Assembly (NCBI GenBank): GCA_030435675.1
Contig: CM059623.1
Location: 4,614,012 to 4,678,011, forward strand
Source: Steinernema hermaphroditum
Taxonomy: Eukaryota > Nematoda > Chromadorea > Rhabditida > Steinernematidae
Direction of reading: 5' to 3'
Length of the DNA stretch: 64,000 nucleotides
The position numbers and the translations under genes were made by a program. The notes beneath the pieces are model-generated. The model saw nothing but the letters and a program-made list of their open reading frames with translations, was not told the origin of the DNA and made no database searches. Below are positions 21,791 through 32,647 of the stretch, piece after piece (within the stretch, counting starts at the first letter, position 1; every line of letters begins with the position of its first letter).

Positions 21791-22805
21791 CTAGGTCACT
21801 TTTAATGAACTCTTGTTCACATGATAAGCTTCAAAAGCACGTGGTTTCACGTGATTCTCCTCCCTCACCCAGTGGTTGCGGTAGAAGTTGACCAGTGCCT
21901 TCATCGAGTCGAACTCCGCCGCCTTTGGATCGCCACAGCAGACGCGGAACTTCGGGGCCGATCCGAACCGCTCCAAGGTGATGATTTCAAAGTGGTACAT
22001 CTGGAAAAGGTCATACTGTAGGACCAGTGTGCTTACAGTAATTTTACTCTTCCTTTCATGCTACAGTAAGCCATAAACAGGTTCTCGTTTAACGCCTCTT
22101 TGCTTTTGACTCGAAGATAGATTACAAAGGTGCCCTTCTTGATGGATAATGTCTCGGGATTCACAGAATCGAGGAAAGATCCGTTTTCCACGACCTGTAA
22201 GAGCCAAATTGAGTCGCCACGAAAGCGCTTTACCGTAACATTCGAAGAGAATATCGTAGAGAGCGTGATCTTGTCCAGATCCTCTTCAGCACTCATCGTC
22301 TCCTCCTCCGCCGTTGGCTTCGAAGTCTTTCGGGTATCGAAGATCCACACGGGAAAATGCTCCTTCTGGCCCGTTTTCTCGTCGACGAACTCCGTCTGCT
22401 GGTAGAAGAAGACGAGGGCGCTCAGATCCTCGAATTCCGGTGCCTGCGGGTCGCCATAGCAGACGCGGAGTTTCGGCGACCTCCGGAAGCGCTCGAGGAT
22501 GATCACGGGGAAGTGGTATATCTGAATAAATGCATCGATCCAGGAAAAGAGTCTCTACCTTCCGTCTACGACTACGGTAGGCGATGAAAAGCCGTCCGTG
22601 GTCGTCACCAGCGGCGTTCTTCTGGTGATAGACGACGAAGCTCCCGTCGCTCACCGCGAAACGCACTTCTTCGACACTGAGCCGACCGGCGTAGAAGGAG
22701 GGCTTGATGTAGGCCTGCAAGGAGCGCCTGGAAGGGTTATGGAGTTGAACCTACGTCAGAGCGAAGGGGAGCGGCTGAGAATCGAGGTTCGCTGCACGTC
22801 TCCAT
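21791..22805 (-). CDS. Tandem SH2-like domain protein, both lacking the pTyr arginine
   Basis: Starts METCSEPRFSAAP at 22805; a 40-nt intron (GTAGGT...TTGCAG) then leads into AYIKPSFYAGRLSVEEV. Two SH2-like repeats follow. Repeat 1: GSFVVYHQ, FIAYRSRRRKIYHFPV, CYGDPQAPEFEDLSALVFFY. Repeat 2, after a 39-nt intron: GTFVIYLR, LFMAYCSMKGRVKMYHFEI, CCGDPKAAEFDSMKALVNFY. The order (FLVR-like strand, strand with YHF, then F..L..LV.FY helix) matches SH2 domains. In both, the FLVR arginine position is Tyr, so classical phosphotyrosine binding is unlikely. No kinase or other domain is present, and I see no close homologue in memory beyond nematode SH2-only proteins. Confidence 0.75.
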
Positions 22806-23398
22806 CTTCCGGAACACGACCGATCCGAGGTCAGCGACAGGGGAGCAATGGGAGACGCGCCGATATCTCCTGTATACTTCGTTTGAGACATCTCTCACCG
22901 GGGGATCTCAGAGTACGTCTCTTTGTCTCTGTTCTTCTGTGCAATCTTCTTGACCTTCGGTGGTCTCCCTGAAACCCGGAGAGTAGTTCCTTTTGGGGAA
23001 TGTTCCCTTTACAGTTCCATTCGTAAGTTTAGTAATTTGTCATGTACTTACAGTTGGTGTTCCGTCTTCGCCGTCGTTTTGATCCACCCACTCATGTTTA
23101 CACAATTCGCTCGGTCAAAATATTTTTTTTGTGATTGTCCGCCCAAAATAGCCAAATACTGAAAAGGAAATAATGCTGCCAATGACGATGGCCCCATAGG
23201 TCCGTACATGTTACTGAGGTGAATAGCCACTCTCCAGTGTATGTGTTTACGATCGATAGGCGGTCAGAAGCCACCGAAAGATAATCGCTTTTCTGTTAGC
23301 CTTTTCATCGTACACATGGCGGTCAACGACTGTTTGGGAAGGGAGGCGCCTCAACGAATTTCATAACACGGAGGAGGACCTCTTGGAGAAAGATCTGT
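22806..23398. other. Intergenic between divergent genes
   Basis: Sequence between the SH2-like gene (-) and the small coiled-coil gene (+). An alternative SH2-gene start (ATG near 22890, MSQTKYTGDIG) was examined, but it changes frame at the 40-nt intron. No other feature was recognised. Confidence 0.45.
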
Positions 23399-23806
23399 AT
23401 GTCATCTGCGTTCTCCCCGCGAAGACGAACTGTGGCCATGAGCGGAGTCGCGCGCTATTGGGACGAAATCGTCGACAGAGATGGGATCGTCGACGGCGAC
23501 AACATCACCGATCGCGTCGACGTGAGTCGCTTCTAATCGTCAGCTGATTTCCACCAACTTCAGCCCTCCAATCGCATTGTCAAACTCAAGATCACCGAAA
23601 AGAAAGCGATAGCCACAGGAGAAGACGAGGGTCTTCTGCAGGAGATCGCCGAAGAGGCGCGAAGGACGGAGGAGCTGCGTCGGGAGATCGAGCGTCACAG
23701 GCAGATCCAGCAGCAACAGCAGATGTCCGAGCCCGGGGAGGAGGAGACCCGGGTCGAGAGTTTCGCTCCGAGGGACTACCGAACGACCAGAGGAATCAGG
23801 GACTGA
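23399..23806 (+). CDS. Small coiled-coil protein of unknown function (121 aa, two exons)
   Basis: Two exons joined by a 42-nt intron (23522-23563, GTGAGT...TTCAG), both ending in phase 0. The product starts MSSAFSPRRRTVAMSGVARYWDE; an alternative start at the second Met is possible. Exon 2 reads PSNRIVKLKITEKKAIA and then a highly charged helical region (EIAEEARRTEELRREIERHR), a Gln run and an acidic tail ending TTRGIRD. The GC-rich third codon positions match neighbouring genes, and the intron joins two frames cleanly; these are my grounds for calling a gene. No domain was recognised. Confidence 0.62.
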
Positions 23807-24025
23807 TTCAACGATTACTGTAGCCCAAGTTTCCATTCCCATATCTATTTCGACTTATTTTGGATGTTTATTTTTGCATTATCAAGGCATAAAGACATTA
23901 CGAATTCAGTTCAGTCGCATCTTCTTAGATTCGGGTCCTTCGGCTTCGACCTCTTCCACTGGATACGGCTTATTACACCAATAAGTGACTTTAGGGTCAT
24001 AAGGCGCGTCGCTGAATCTGACGTT

Positions 24026-24478
24026 TCAGAGTCCCATGGTGTCATCGACCAGGAACCAGTCCTTTCCATTCTGATGTTTTTCCTTGATGTACTTCGCAAT
24101 GTACAACTCTTGCACGGCCTTCTTCCAATCCAGGCTTTTAACTCCCTCTGTCCATCCTCTCAGGGTCATTGAGAATTTGAAGTTGGGCGCCTCTTCGGCC
24201 CTCCACTTCTCAACGAGGCGATCCACAAGGCGCGCTCCGATAGCGTTTTGTCCCTGGTGTCCTTCGAACTCCACGTATCTGAACTGTTCCTGGCCGACCA
24301 ACTCTAGTAGAACGTCGATGACGGAGAGCGGCATCTCCCCGGTGAATGTGATCACTTCCAGTTTCCCAGTACGCGCCTGAGCCCTCAGGAAATCGGCGAG
24401 GACTTCGAGATGCTTGCCGCTCTTGACCTCTAAGTAGGTGCACTGGAGACTCCCCTTACTCGTTCTCCTCCTCTCCAT
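24026..24478 (-). pseudogene. C-terminal part of a nematode-specific paralogue, possibly a gene fragment
   Basis: The open frame can start at ATG 24478 (MERRRTSKGS) and stays open a little upstream without an ATG. It contains LVDRLVEKWRAEEAPNFKFS, which aligns in spacing with LLKRILERWMTTRAPKWSTY of the 345-aa gene at 19553. Only the C-terminal half of that family is present. I found no N-terminal MDTLPF-like exon in the next 900 nt upstream, so it is either a truncated copy or a gene whose first exons I could not identify. It ends FLVDDTMGL. Family membership rests on this one short alignment. Confidence 0.4.
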
Positions 24479-25458
24479 CGTATGCACAGAAGCTGCACAG
24501 TCCGAGGCCCAACTGCAGTGACCGGAACACTTCCTACTTGCTGTAGAACGTCCTTAGAATGTCCTTTCCCTCCACAAACTCGTCATATTCTTCGGTGACC
24601 ATGTGCATTTTGAGACAGAATCCTTCGTCCCAACTCGGATTTCGGATCTGATTTCTCGAACCGAACTAAACACAAAAAGTCGAACATGCTGGGGTTCGAT
24701 GGCCCACCCTACTTTTAACCAACACGGCCCGTTTGTTAACATCCATGCACCTGACCGTTTAGCTACTGTAGGTAACACCATGCATGACGAACTCGACACA
24801 TCCTTTTACCTGACAAGGGAATCTTCCGAAGTGTCCGTAACATTGTGCAAAGTGTACCAATAACGATAGCCGCTCACTCAATTCATTTCTGAGAGGACGA
24901 CCCGATCGCCACCGACACAAGTGAAAAAAAACCGTCAATGCGGTCAGGATTTTGAAATATGGTCGATTCTTTCATGTACCTTGTATTTGTGCGCTCCCTG
25001 TGCAATCTTTCACACCACAAACGTTTGCTATAACGTACCTGCAAACAGGAAAAATCAATTTGTACTTCATTGGAAGAATTTGGCCACCTTCAAGTCCCCC
25101 TCTACCTACCAATAAATTTTTATGTCGCGACCACTCGTCGATGATCCTTTTTTCTCTCCAATTCTGCAGAACACTGTCTACTGTCTGCAAGAACTGTCTG
25201 AGCAACAATCAACGGAAACTTCTAGAAGATTACCTACAGTAGACAGAGTCGCTTTCCGACAGAAAAAAAAACGAAAGAACGGATTTTACTACTGTCTCGT
25301 CTAAATTTCCATGCTGTGCCCATCAATCACCGTTTTCTTTTTATTTCAGCGAAGAACACAACGTACAAACAAACTTGCGAATATTACTTCGAATGCACAG
25401 AGCGGCATTCATCGAAGGAGATTAAGTAATGAGGATTTGTTGTTGATATTTACAGTAC
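24479..25458. other. Intergenic, nothing supported
   Basis: AT-rich sequence with stray short frames. It holds ACTGTCTACTGTCTGC-type words near 25170-25240 and CTACAGTA at about 25232. No gene was recognised. Confidence 0.45.
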
Positions 25459-27208
25459 TCATCGGATGCGGCCTCCGGGGATGTAGTCCGCCTTCTCCCT
25501 CTGCACGATCTTGTTGTTGACGACGTAGATGCAGAAGACGATGGCGATGCCGAGGAACATCGCCGTGTTGATGCCTGCACAGGCGGCGAGCCAGCCGAAG
25601 CGTTCGCCGGTCTCGATGATTGTCCGCTGGGAGACGTTTCCGCCGATGCCGCAGACGATCACCCAGCCCATGATGCCGGCGGTGGCCAAGACGATCTCCT
25701 GAATTATGCAATGTTTGCGTAACGGTGCGAGAAGAAGGAAGTGGCGAAGAAAACAAACACTTACCGACAGCGAGCAGTTGGTGATGCGCTCCAGCTCGCC
25801 GTCCTCCTTGCTGGAGTCGCGGCGGAACATCAGCACGTACATCACGATACTGACGAGGCAGTAGAGGAGCGTCAGCGCGGAGACGATGTAGATGAAGACG
25901 ATCTCGTAGTTGACCGAGATGTACGCCGTCACGTAGTCGGGGTCCAGGAGGATCAACACGGCGATCGTTAGCAGCTAGAAGGGCGCGATCATGAGGGGTC
26001 TGACAGGTTCGAAAATGTCGTTTCCGCCTTGTAAACGGCAAATAGGAAGTGGTCAGATCTTTGAGTAGAAACGGTGAGGAGCGCCAGCCTCGAGTGCCTT
26101 TGAGGAATTTTGAGAATCCGTATATAACGGGGCGTGTAGACCGTCTTTTGATCCACTTGGTAGTCGAGGAGAGTGAACCAAATGAAGTATAGTTATTTCA
26201 TGATATGCGTAGAAGAGTTAGGCCGAACGATCAGGATTACGCAGAAAGAGAGGGTTTGCTGTTAACAATTAACAGCTTTTTGTAAAAGTCCCTAAGAGTG
26301 AAGTATAGGCGCCTTAGAGTAGTGTCCAAAGAACTTCGAACCAAATTTAGTCGGTCGTCGAAAGGCTGTCTTACTGTAATTTGTGCTGGGAGTTCAAAGT
26401 ATTGTAAAGAAGCTGTTGCTCTCGAAATATCTGAAGATCATTTTATTTTCTATATCCCATCGCTCAAAGATGTTTCATGGTTTGTTTTGGAAGATCTGTT
26501 CTTGTATTGTTGATGGAAATCGTAAGTGCTTCTATTTAGCTCGTTTGATACAACGGGACTCAGTTTTGTTACAGTTTTAGGGACTTCTCGGTCACACTAA
26601 TGGAGTAGTTTTGCATCAGCTGACGGGATTCCAGACAAAGCATCATATTTTCAAAGTAATATTCCGTTCGTATGACTGCGAAATACCAAAAATTCGCCGA
26701 ATGAAACATCTCAAAAAAGCAATTCTTTGATTCAGTGAAGCCGGCTGTGAGCACCTGACTCTGACTCCGGATGGACCTATTGGGTTCAGCTCCGGCTCAA
26801 TTCGCTTCACTGTAGCTCTGGCTTCATTTTAACGACTAGAAGCGCTCTCAAATCGATTATCACCTTCACATTACTACAAAGGATTATATTCTTCATCTTT
26901 ATCACTCTCTAATCCACACTAATCACCTGGTACATGGTATCTCCTTACATCATGCGGACTAGCTCTTCACCTGGAACCTCTCCAGATGCGATCTACTCGG
27001 CCTCTTTCCCTATTTGCCCCTTTTTGCTCACGAAAGTCATCTGAGTGGGCCGTCGGCGCCGTCTTCCTGCTTAGACGCAGTGAATCAACGATCGATTCCT
27101 TATCAGAATCGCCTCTTTCCGCGGCGCCCTCAGCGAAATCCCGTAAAAAGGACTTACGATGACGAGGATCTTGATGATTCCGCAGATGAGGAGTTCGGGA
27201 TGACCCAT
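25459..27208 (-). CDS. Four-helix membrane protein (MARVEL-like topology)
   Basis: Three or more exons give about 165 aa. The first coding exon at about 27157-27208 reads MGHPELLICGIIKILVI and splices in phase 0 over a 1.2-kb intron to LLTIAVLILLDPDYVTAYIS. Helices: residues about 7-25, 43-66 (IVFIYIVSALTLLYCLVSIVMY), 88-105 (EIVLATAGIMGWVIVCGIGG) and 125-148 (TAMFLGIAIVFCIYVVNN). The tail is QREKADYIPGGRIR. Both termini should be cytosolic. The topology and size fit MARVEL-type proteins, but the motif evidence is weak and I give no function. The intron at about 25977-27156 shows no other gene. Confidence 0.7.
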
Positions 27209-27889
27209 GGCGGCCGAGACTCTGGAATATTCGTATAGTTCCCAAGGGCGCCGCTGAAACGCAACCGGTCGGCGCGGTCGCGAACGTACAAATGTGATTC
27301 AGAAAAGCAAACAATACAAGCTGCGCCGCCCTCTCCCGGCGACGACGCAATCAGCGGGCCCGCCGGTCGCCGTGTGTGTCCCCGTAGGCGAAGCAGCGGA
27401 AGAAGGTGAGTCACAAGAAGGTATTTGCATGACTCTGACTCGTGGGCACCAGTGCCACTTGGCTATTTGCGCTTTCTCGGACCGCTGGGGTACGGTAGGT
27501 CAGTCGATCCGCGTCATTCCCCTCGCCCTCAGTCCGACTCGCGAGATTCCAGAGGCTACCGTAATTCGCTAAATGACCAAAACAGTAGCGCATAAGTACA
27601 AATACAATAACATTCCACTTAGACGGCGTTCGGTTCCAGCCGACTGCGCGCAGCTTACACCACCGTGGCGCGCTCTATTTACCTTCACCCTCCCTCTCGA
27701 TGTTTGCTTACACAAGAACCATCGATTCGCGCAACCCTGAAACCCCAAAGGGCCAATTAGGTATAATTTATATAAGCGGTCTTAATCGTATCGCTCAAAA
27801 ACATAAAAAGGCGAGCTAAATAATACAGTAATCATCACTTTGGTTCTGTGAGTTTCAGGGATGAATATCGAATCATTGAGATCTGGGGT
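27209..27889. other. Intergenic, same-strand gap
   Basis: Lies between the TMEM33 stop and the four-helix gene. It includes TACGGTAG at about 27493 and GCTACCGTA near 27555. It may hold the 5' UTR of the four-helix gene. Nothing else was seen. Confidence 0.45.
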
Positions 27890-29002
27890 TTAGCTTGTGG
27901 CCGGGGCGAAACGCTCGATGAGTTCGATGCCCTTGTAGGCGATGTTGCGGACCAGCTGCGGGCATGATGGGTGGTTGACGCCTTGATGGACAGAGCACTT
28001 GAGCTGGTAGAAGGCGGTCCTGGTGTACGGGTTTCGACGCGACATGTAGCGGAGAGAGAGGAAACGCCCGTAGATGAGCGGGAAGAATATGCTGACTTTG
28101 CCCCTGGAATATGAATATGATTAGTGAGAGAAAGAGGGCAGCATTCAAAGATGATTCTAGCTGAAGAGCTACTTACATGAAGATCATGGCCACGAAGACA
28201 GGGAAGACGAAGATCTCGGCGCACGCGATGATTCCCAAAAGGTTGGCGGTGTGCTTCTGGACCTGCTCGTTGACAAGACGGCACATCTTCGAATCGCCAT
28301 TTCCGGTGGCGTTGCACATCGCGACGAAGAACTTGGCCGAGTTCCACACTCCGTAGAAAGCGATCGGGATAAGCGCCATGGTCACCGGGGCGGAAGTGAT
28401 GAAGATGATGCAGTACATAACGTAGTGTGCGGAATCTTCGAGGATCATGTAGGCGAGGAACTCTCGACTGAACGCAAACCACGTCAAGCGTTGTCGCAGG
28501 CGGAAAACGTTTGTAGCAGCCGCTAAAAAGGAGAGTTTAGGCACTGAACATGAGATTCATTGCTCACCGGCAGCGAAAGCTCTCGTGTAGGCCGTTGTAG
28601 ACATAGAGCCGAAGGGGAGAATGTAACAGATGGAGAAGAAGACGGTCACTAGTCGGCACAGGAAAAGAATGGAGTCCATTTGGTTGGCTTTCATGTAATC
28701 CTAAAAAGCGGCGCGTTTAGTTCAAGTCAGCTCGGACACACACTTCTGATTATGCAATTTTTAAGTGAAATTTCATTACTCAAATCGTACACAGAGAAGA
28801 GAGTTATCTCATTATGAATTCAAAAAGCATTTGAGCTCGACCCACAGTAAAAATGGTAAACGAAACCAGAACTTACCATCATACTGGCGAATCGAGGAGA
28901 CGACGTGGACGAATTCGATCCCTGAGCCGACGAAGAAGAGCTCGAAGGGCCGGCGCCACCCTGTGGAAGCGGATCTGTGCTCTCTTCACGGATTTCGACC
29001 AT
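27890..29002 (-). CDS. TMEM33: TMEM33 / Kr-h2 ER membrane protein
   Basis: An ER and nuclear-envelope multi-pass protein of the TMEM33/Pom33 family, which shapes ER tubules. Start MVEIREESTDPLPQGG at 29002, one base after a TTTCAG. Family landmarks: MKANQMDSILFLCRLVTVFF (human MMTNKLDTAMWLSRLFTVY), AATNVFRLRQRLTWFAFSRE, FLAYMILEDSAHYVMYCIIF (human FLAQALLEDSCHYLLYSLIF), PVTMALIPIAFY, ANLLGIIACAEIFVFPV, FLSLRYMSRRNPYTRTAFYQ, and ELIERFAPATS at the end. Four exons. The Ser-rich N-terminus (about 35 residues) is longer than in vertebrates. Confidence 0.92.
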
Positions 29003-30606
29003 TCTGAAACAGAGTAATCCTCGAAAACGCACAACAAACTCGCGCTTTCCGGTGCGTAATCGCGTATCCAAGGAAACGTTTCTTATGGACGGCTTTTGCC
29101 GCGAAACGAGCAAGAATAAGCAAGAACCTGGCAGTGGCGAACGCTCGAGAACCCTTGGGTAACCTAGAAAATCAATTAGGAGCAGCCGAGGGCTCCGCGG
29201 ATATCGACTCCGGCGCCCGTCTAACACGAGTCGGGGGAGACGTCTCCGTCGGCGAGCAAACGAGACTGAGCGACCGCGGAAAGGGATATCGCAGCGGGAC
29301 CGAACGACACGTCAGACTCGCCGAGTTCTTCTAGAAGGACGCGGAAGCAAAATTGTGCAAAGCTGACGCATTGTGAAAGAGGGACAGTCGATGAAAGGGA
29401 CAGGGTGACGCATCCTGACTTCCCGGTGACGCAGAAAACTGCATAGACCAACTGAGGCAGCTGATGTGATGATCCTCGGATACTTTTGGATTACGGTGGT
29501 TCAGGCTCCCCAAAAAGCACTTGAAATGATTCAGGAGTTTCTGCGTGTTTAAAATGGCGACCTACTGCATATCTATCCGTAATTCGTTTAGAATTTTACC
29601 ATTTTTTCCCCAAAAATTGTTAGTGTTGTCTTATCAGCAAGATGAGAGGTTACGGTAGCCGATGAAAAGTGGAAGATATCAAAAGAAAGAAGAAACAGAA
29701 GAAGGTGAATGGAACGAGGCCACATGAGAATTTAAAAACGATTCTAGAAAGAGAAGATGCTAAATCGCGTAAAGTTTATAATCGCTCTAATCAATTGAAA
29801 ATTTCAACTCTTCAAACACTCTATGAGTTATTGCACAATCATAGACAATATGAAGCTCGAAATTTCTTCATAGGAAAATACGCTAAACGATATGGGGACA
29901 GAAAGAAGTTTGAATTTCGAGACACCGGAGGCGACAATACCATTACATTGCGTCCCGAAAATTCTGGGTACGGTAGGTGAGAAATGAGAGATATGAAACC
30001 GCTATGAAAAGGTTCTAGACGATGTCGCACTGAATTGCTTTCGGAGATGTCAGAGTTTTGTCAGTTCTTGCAGAGTGGACATTTACAAGAGCCAAGATCC
30101 CAAAATCCGAAGATTCGTCGTTGTGCCTTAGCTTTTAGCAGAACATTATAACGATCGAGAGTAGCCATGGAGAGAAGTTGGAACAACGTACAAAGGCTCG
30201 TTTCAGGGCGGCATTGTGCAGGTCCTCAAAATGCAAAACTTGTTCGATCTGAGTCATCTCTACCAGGAAGATATCTTCTCGTCGCCGCGACGTTTTTTTT
30301 GTGGTAAACAACTTGTTCTCTGCGAGCCCTTCTAAAGCAACCTTGAACCCCATCCCAACAGGCTCCTCTCCCAACAAAGTTCCACCGATCCTTCTGTAAT
30401 CGCCGACCAAAGATTACCCCTTTCCATAGGAGCCCATCACCGCCACTCTCGTCCCTTTTACTCTAGTGGCGCACGGCGCTATCGCCGTGTTGCGACGGCT
30501 TCGCCATCCTGTTTGTTTGCGGCCTCTACCACATTTGTTTTCGAGATGAAAAATTGTTTTTCACTCCGTTTTCCACCTTTTCCTCACATCGTTGCTGCTT
30601 TCAGCC
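29003..30606. other. Divergent intergenic region with one doubtful reading frame
   Basis: About 1.6 kb between TMEM33 (-) and the ALDH9 gene (+). An AT-rich lysine-rich frame at 29669-29980 has no ATG (it opens with GTG) and no family likeness; I do not call it a gene. TACGGTAG words occur near 29651 and 29971. A TTTCAG acceptor at 30599-30604 serves the ALDH gene. Confidence 0.45.
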
Positions 30607-32525
30607 ATGCCAGAGAGCAAATTTGAAGTGGTCAAGGACCTCGGTGACGGTCTCCACTTCGTCGAAGGGAAGCGCTGCACCATCGAAGCCGAGAAGACAT
30701 TCCCCGTCTTCGAGCCCCGCAGTGGGAAGATTGTGGCCCAGTGTCCCATCTCGGACGCCGCCGAGGTGGATCGTGTGGTCAACATCGCCGCCAAGGCTCA
30801 ACCCGAGTGGGGCAACACGCATGTCTTCGAGAGGGCCAAGGTGCTTCGAGAAGTTGCCAAGCTGATAAGGGTGAGTGGGGTCGGACGATTTGCGGGCAAT
30901 GGGGGAGCTCTGGAAAGAGAGAATCTGATCCGTTTCGTCGATGATCAGAAGGATTGGGCAGATTACCTAAGGCTTTGGAGTACGGTGTTTTCGCAGTGAA
31001 TAGAAATGATACGGTATACAGACCAGTCGTTTACTCCGCTATGTTGGGAATAGTTTAGACAGTGCACTAAAGAGTACGTCTGCGTCTGACCTCAAAACCA
31101 CTGTCGTATCCTTTCAGGAGAACCTCGATGCCTTGGCGCGCTGGGAAGTGCTCTGCAACGGGAAGCCGATCTATGAGGCGCGCGTCGACCTTGAGTCGAG
31201 CGCAGAGACGTTCGACTTCTACGCGGGTGCCGCATCTACCGTACTCTCTACGGGGCTCCAATACGAACTTCCCGGCGGCCCGCAACAGCGCTTCGCATAC
31301 TCGCGCCGGGAGCCCTACGGCGTCGTTGGCGCCATTGGCGCCTGGAACTATCCTTTTCAGACAGCCGTGTGGAAGGTCGCCCCGGCGCTCGCGGCCGGCA
31401 ATGCCGTCGTCTACAAGCCTAGCCCCTTCGCTCCTCTGAGTCCCGTGGTCATCGGAGAGCTTCTGACGGCGGCGGGTCTCCCCTCCGGAGTCTTCAACGT
31501 CATCCAGGGGGAGGCGGAGACGGGCCAGGCCCTCTGTAAGCACGAGAAGGTCAAGAAGGTCTCCTTCACGGGCTCCGTGGCCACTGGAAAGGCGATCCAG
31601 CGGGCCTGTGCGGAGAACAACATCAAGCCCGTGACTCTGGAGCTCGGAGGAAAGTCGCCACTTATCATCTTCGAGGATTCGGACATCGGCAGCGCCGTGT
31701 CGGCGGCAATGCTCGCCAATTTCCTCAATCAGGGCCAAGTGTGCACGAACGCGACGCGCGTCTTCGTCCAGAAGTCGATCGTCCCGCAGTTCACCGAGGC
31801 GCTCCTGAAGGAGGCCGATGCGAAGCTGAAGGTCGGCGATCCGCTTAAGGAGGAAACGCGCGTCGGCGCCAGCATCAACGAGCAACACCTCAAGAAGGTG
31901 CTCGGATTCGTGGAGAGCGCCAAACAGGAGGGCGCTACAGTGCTCCGCGGTGGCAAGCGAGTGCATCCTGAGGGCGTCGAGGAAGGATTCTACTTTGAGC
32001 CCGCCATCATAAGGTCTGTCAGTCTAGACACGAACTTTCCAGACATTAGACACGACAAGCGGTCCAATCGACTTGGTGAACTCCTCTTATCGACGTCTCA
32101 TTTGACTGTCTAGTCTAGATTCTCTTTCAGCGACCTCAGCGACTCGATGAAAATCGTCCGCGACGAGATCTTCGGCGCCGTCCTTCTCATTCTCCCCTTC
32201 GAGAACGAAGACGAAGTCGTCAAACGCGCCAACGACACTGGCTACGGCCTCGCTACCGGAGTGTTCTCGCGGAACCTCGCCAGGGGACACCGCATCGCCT
32301 CGAAATTGCAGGCAGGAACCGTCTTCATCAACACCTACAACGACACAGATGTAACCAGCCGTTCAAGATTTCGAACTAAACAACTTTCAGGTCCATGTCC
32401 CATTCGGCGGATTCAAAGAGTCCGGCCACGGTCGCGAGAATTGCGTCGAAGCTCTCCACGCTTTCACTCAAATCAAAGCCGTGTACGTCAACGTTGAAGA
32501 CAAGCTTGACCACTGCTTCCACTGA
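30607..32525 (+). CDS. alh-9: Aldehyde dehydrogenase, ALDH9 (trimethylaminobutyraldehyde) type
   Basis: An NAD-dependent dehydrogenase of about 500 aa. ALDH9 enzymes oxidise 4-trimethylaminobutyraldehyde in carnitine synthesis. Start [15 protein letters not shown] at 30607, two bases after TTTCAG. Four exons; introns at about 30871-31117, 32014-32128 and 32351-32390. Landmarks: [24 protein letters not shown], the NAD-site [11 protein letters not shown], the general base in LELGGKSP, and the catalytic cysteine in [12 protein letters not shown], then EIFGAVL and [14 protein letters not shown]. All catalytic residues are present. The subfamily is assigned from the GQVCxNxTRVFVQ context, so other ALDH classes cannot be fully ruled out. 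Confidence 0.9.
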
Positions 32526-32647
32526 ACAACCGTCCAACTTTTGTTATGTTATTTAACAAGCAAACAATATAAACAGTCAAAACAAATCCTTTTATGGGAA
32601 ATAGGATCATTTTTACCAACAAACAACATATAACAATAACAGGCTGC

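Noticed and set aside
22800..22900. Alternative start MSQTKYTGDIG for the SH2-like gene
   Set aside because: It does not stay in frame across the 40-nt intron; only a 27-nt intron would fix it, which is too short for this genome.
24479..24870. Search for N-terminal exons of the paralogue fragment
   Set aside because: No frame here resembles the N-terminal half of the 345-aa protein.
29669..29980. Lysine-rich reading frame of about 100 codons
   Set aside because: It opens with GTG, has AT-rich codon use unlike neighbouring genes, and matches no family.
30135..30410. Minus-strand frame of 91 codons upstream of the ALDH gene
   Set aside because: No domain, no splice context, and composition unlike local coding sequence.
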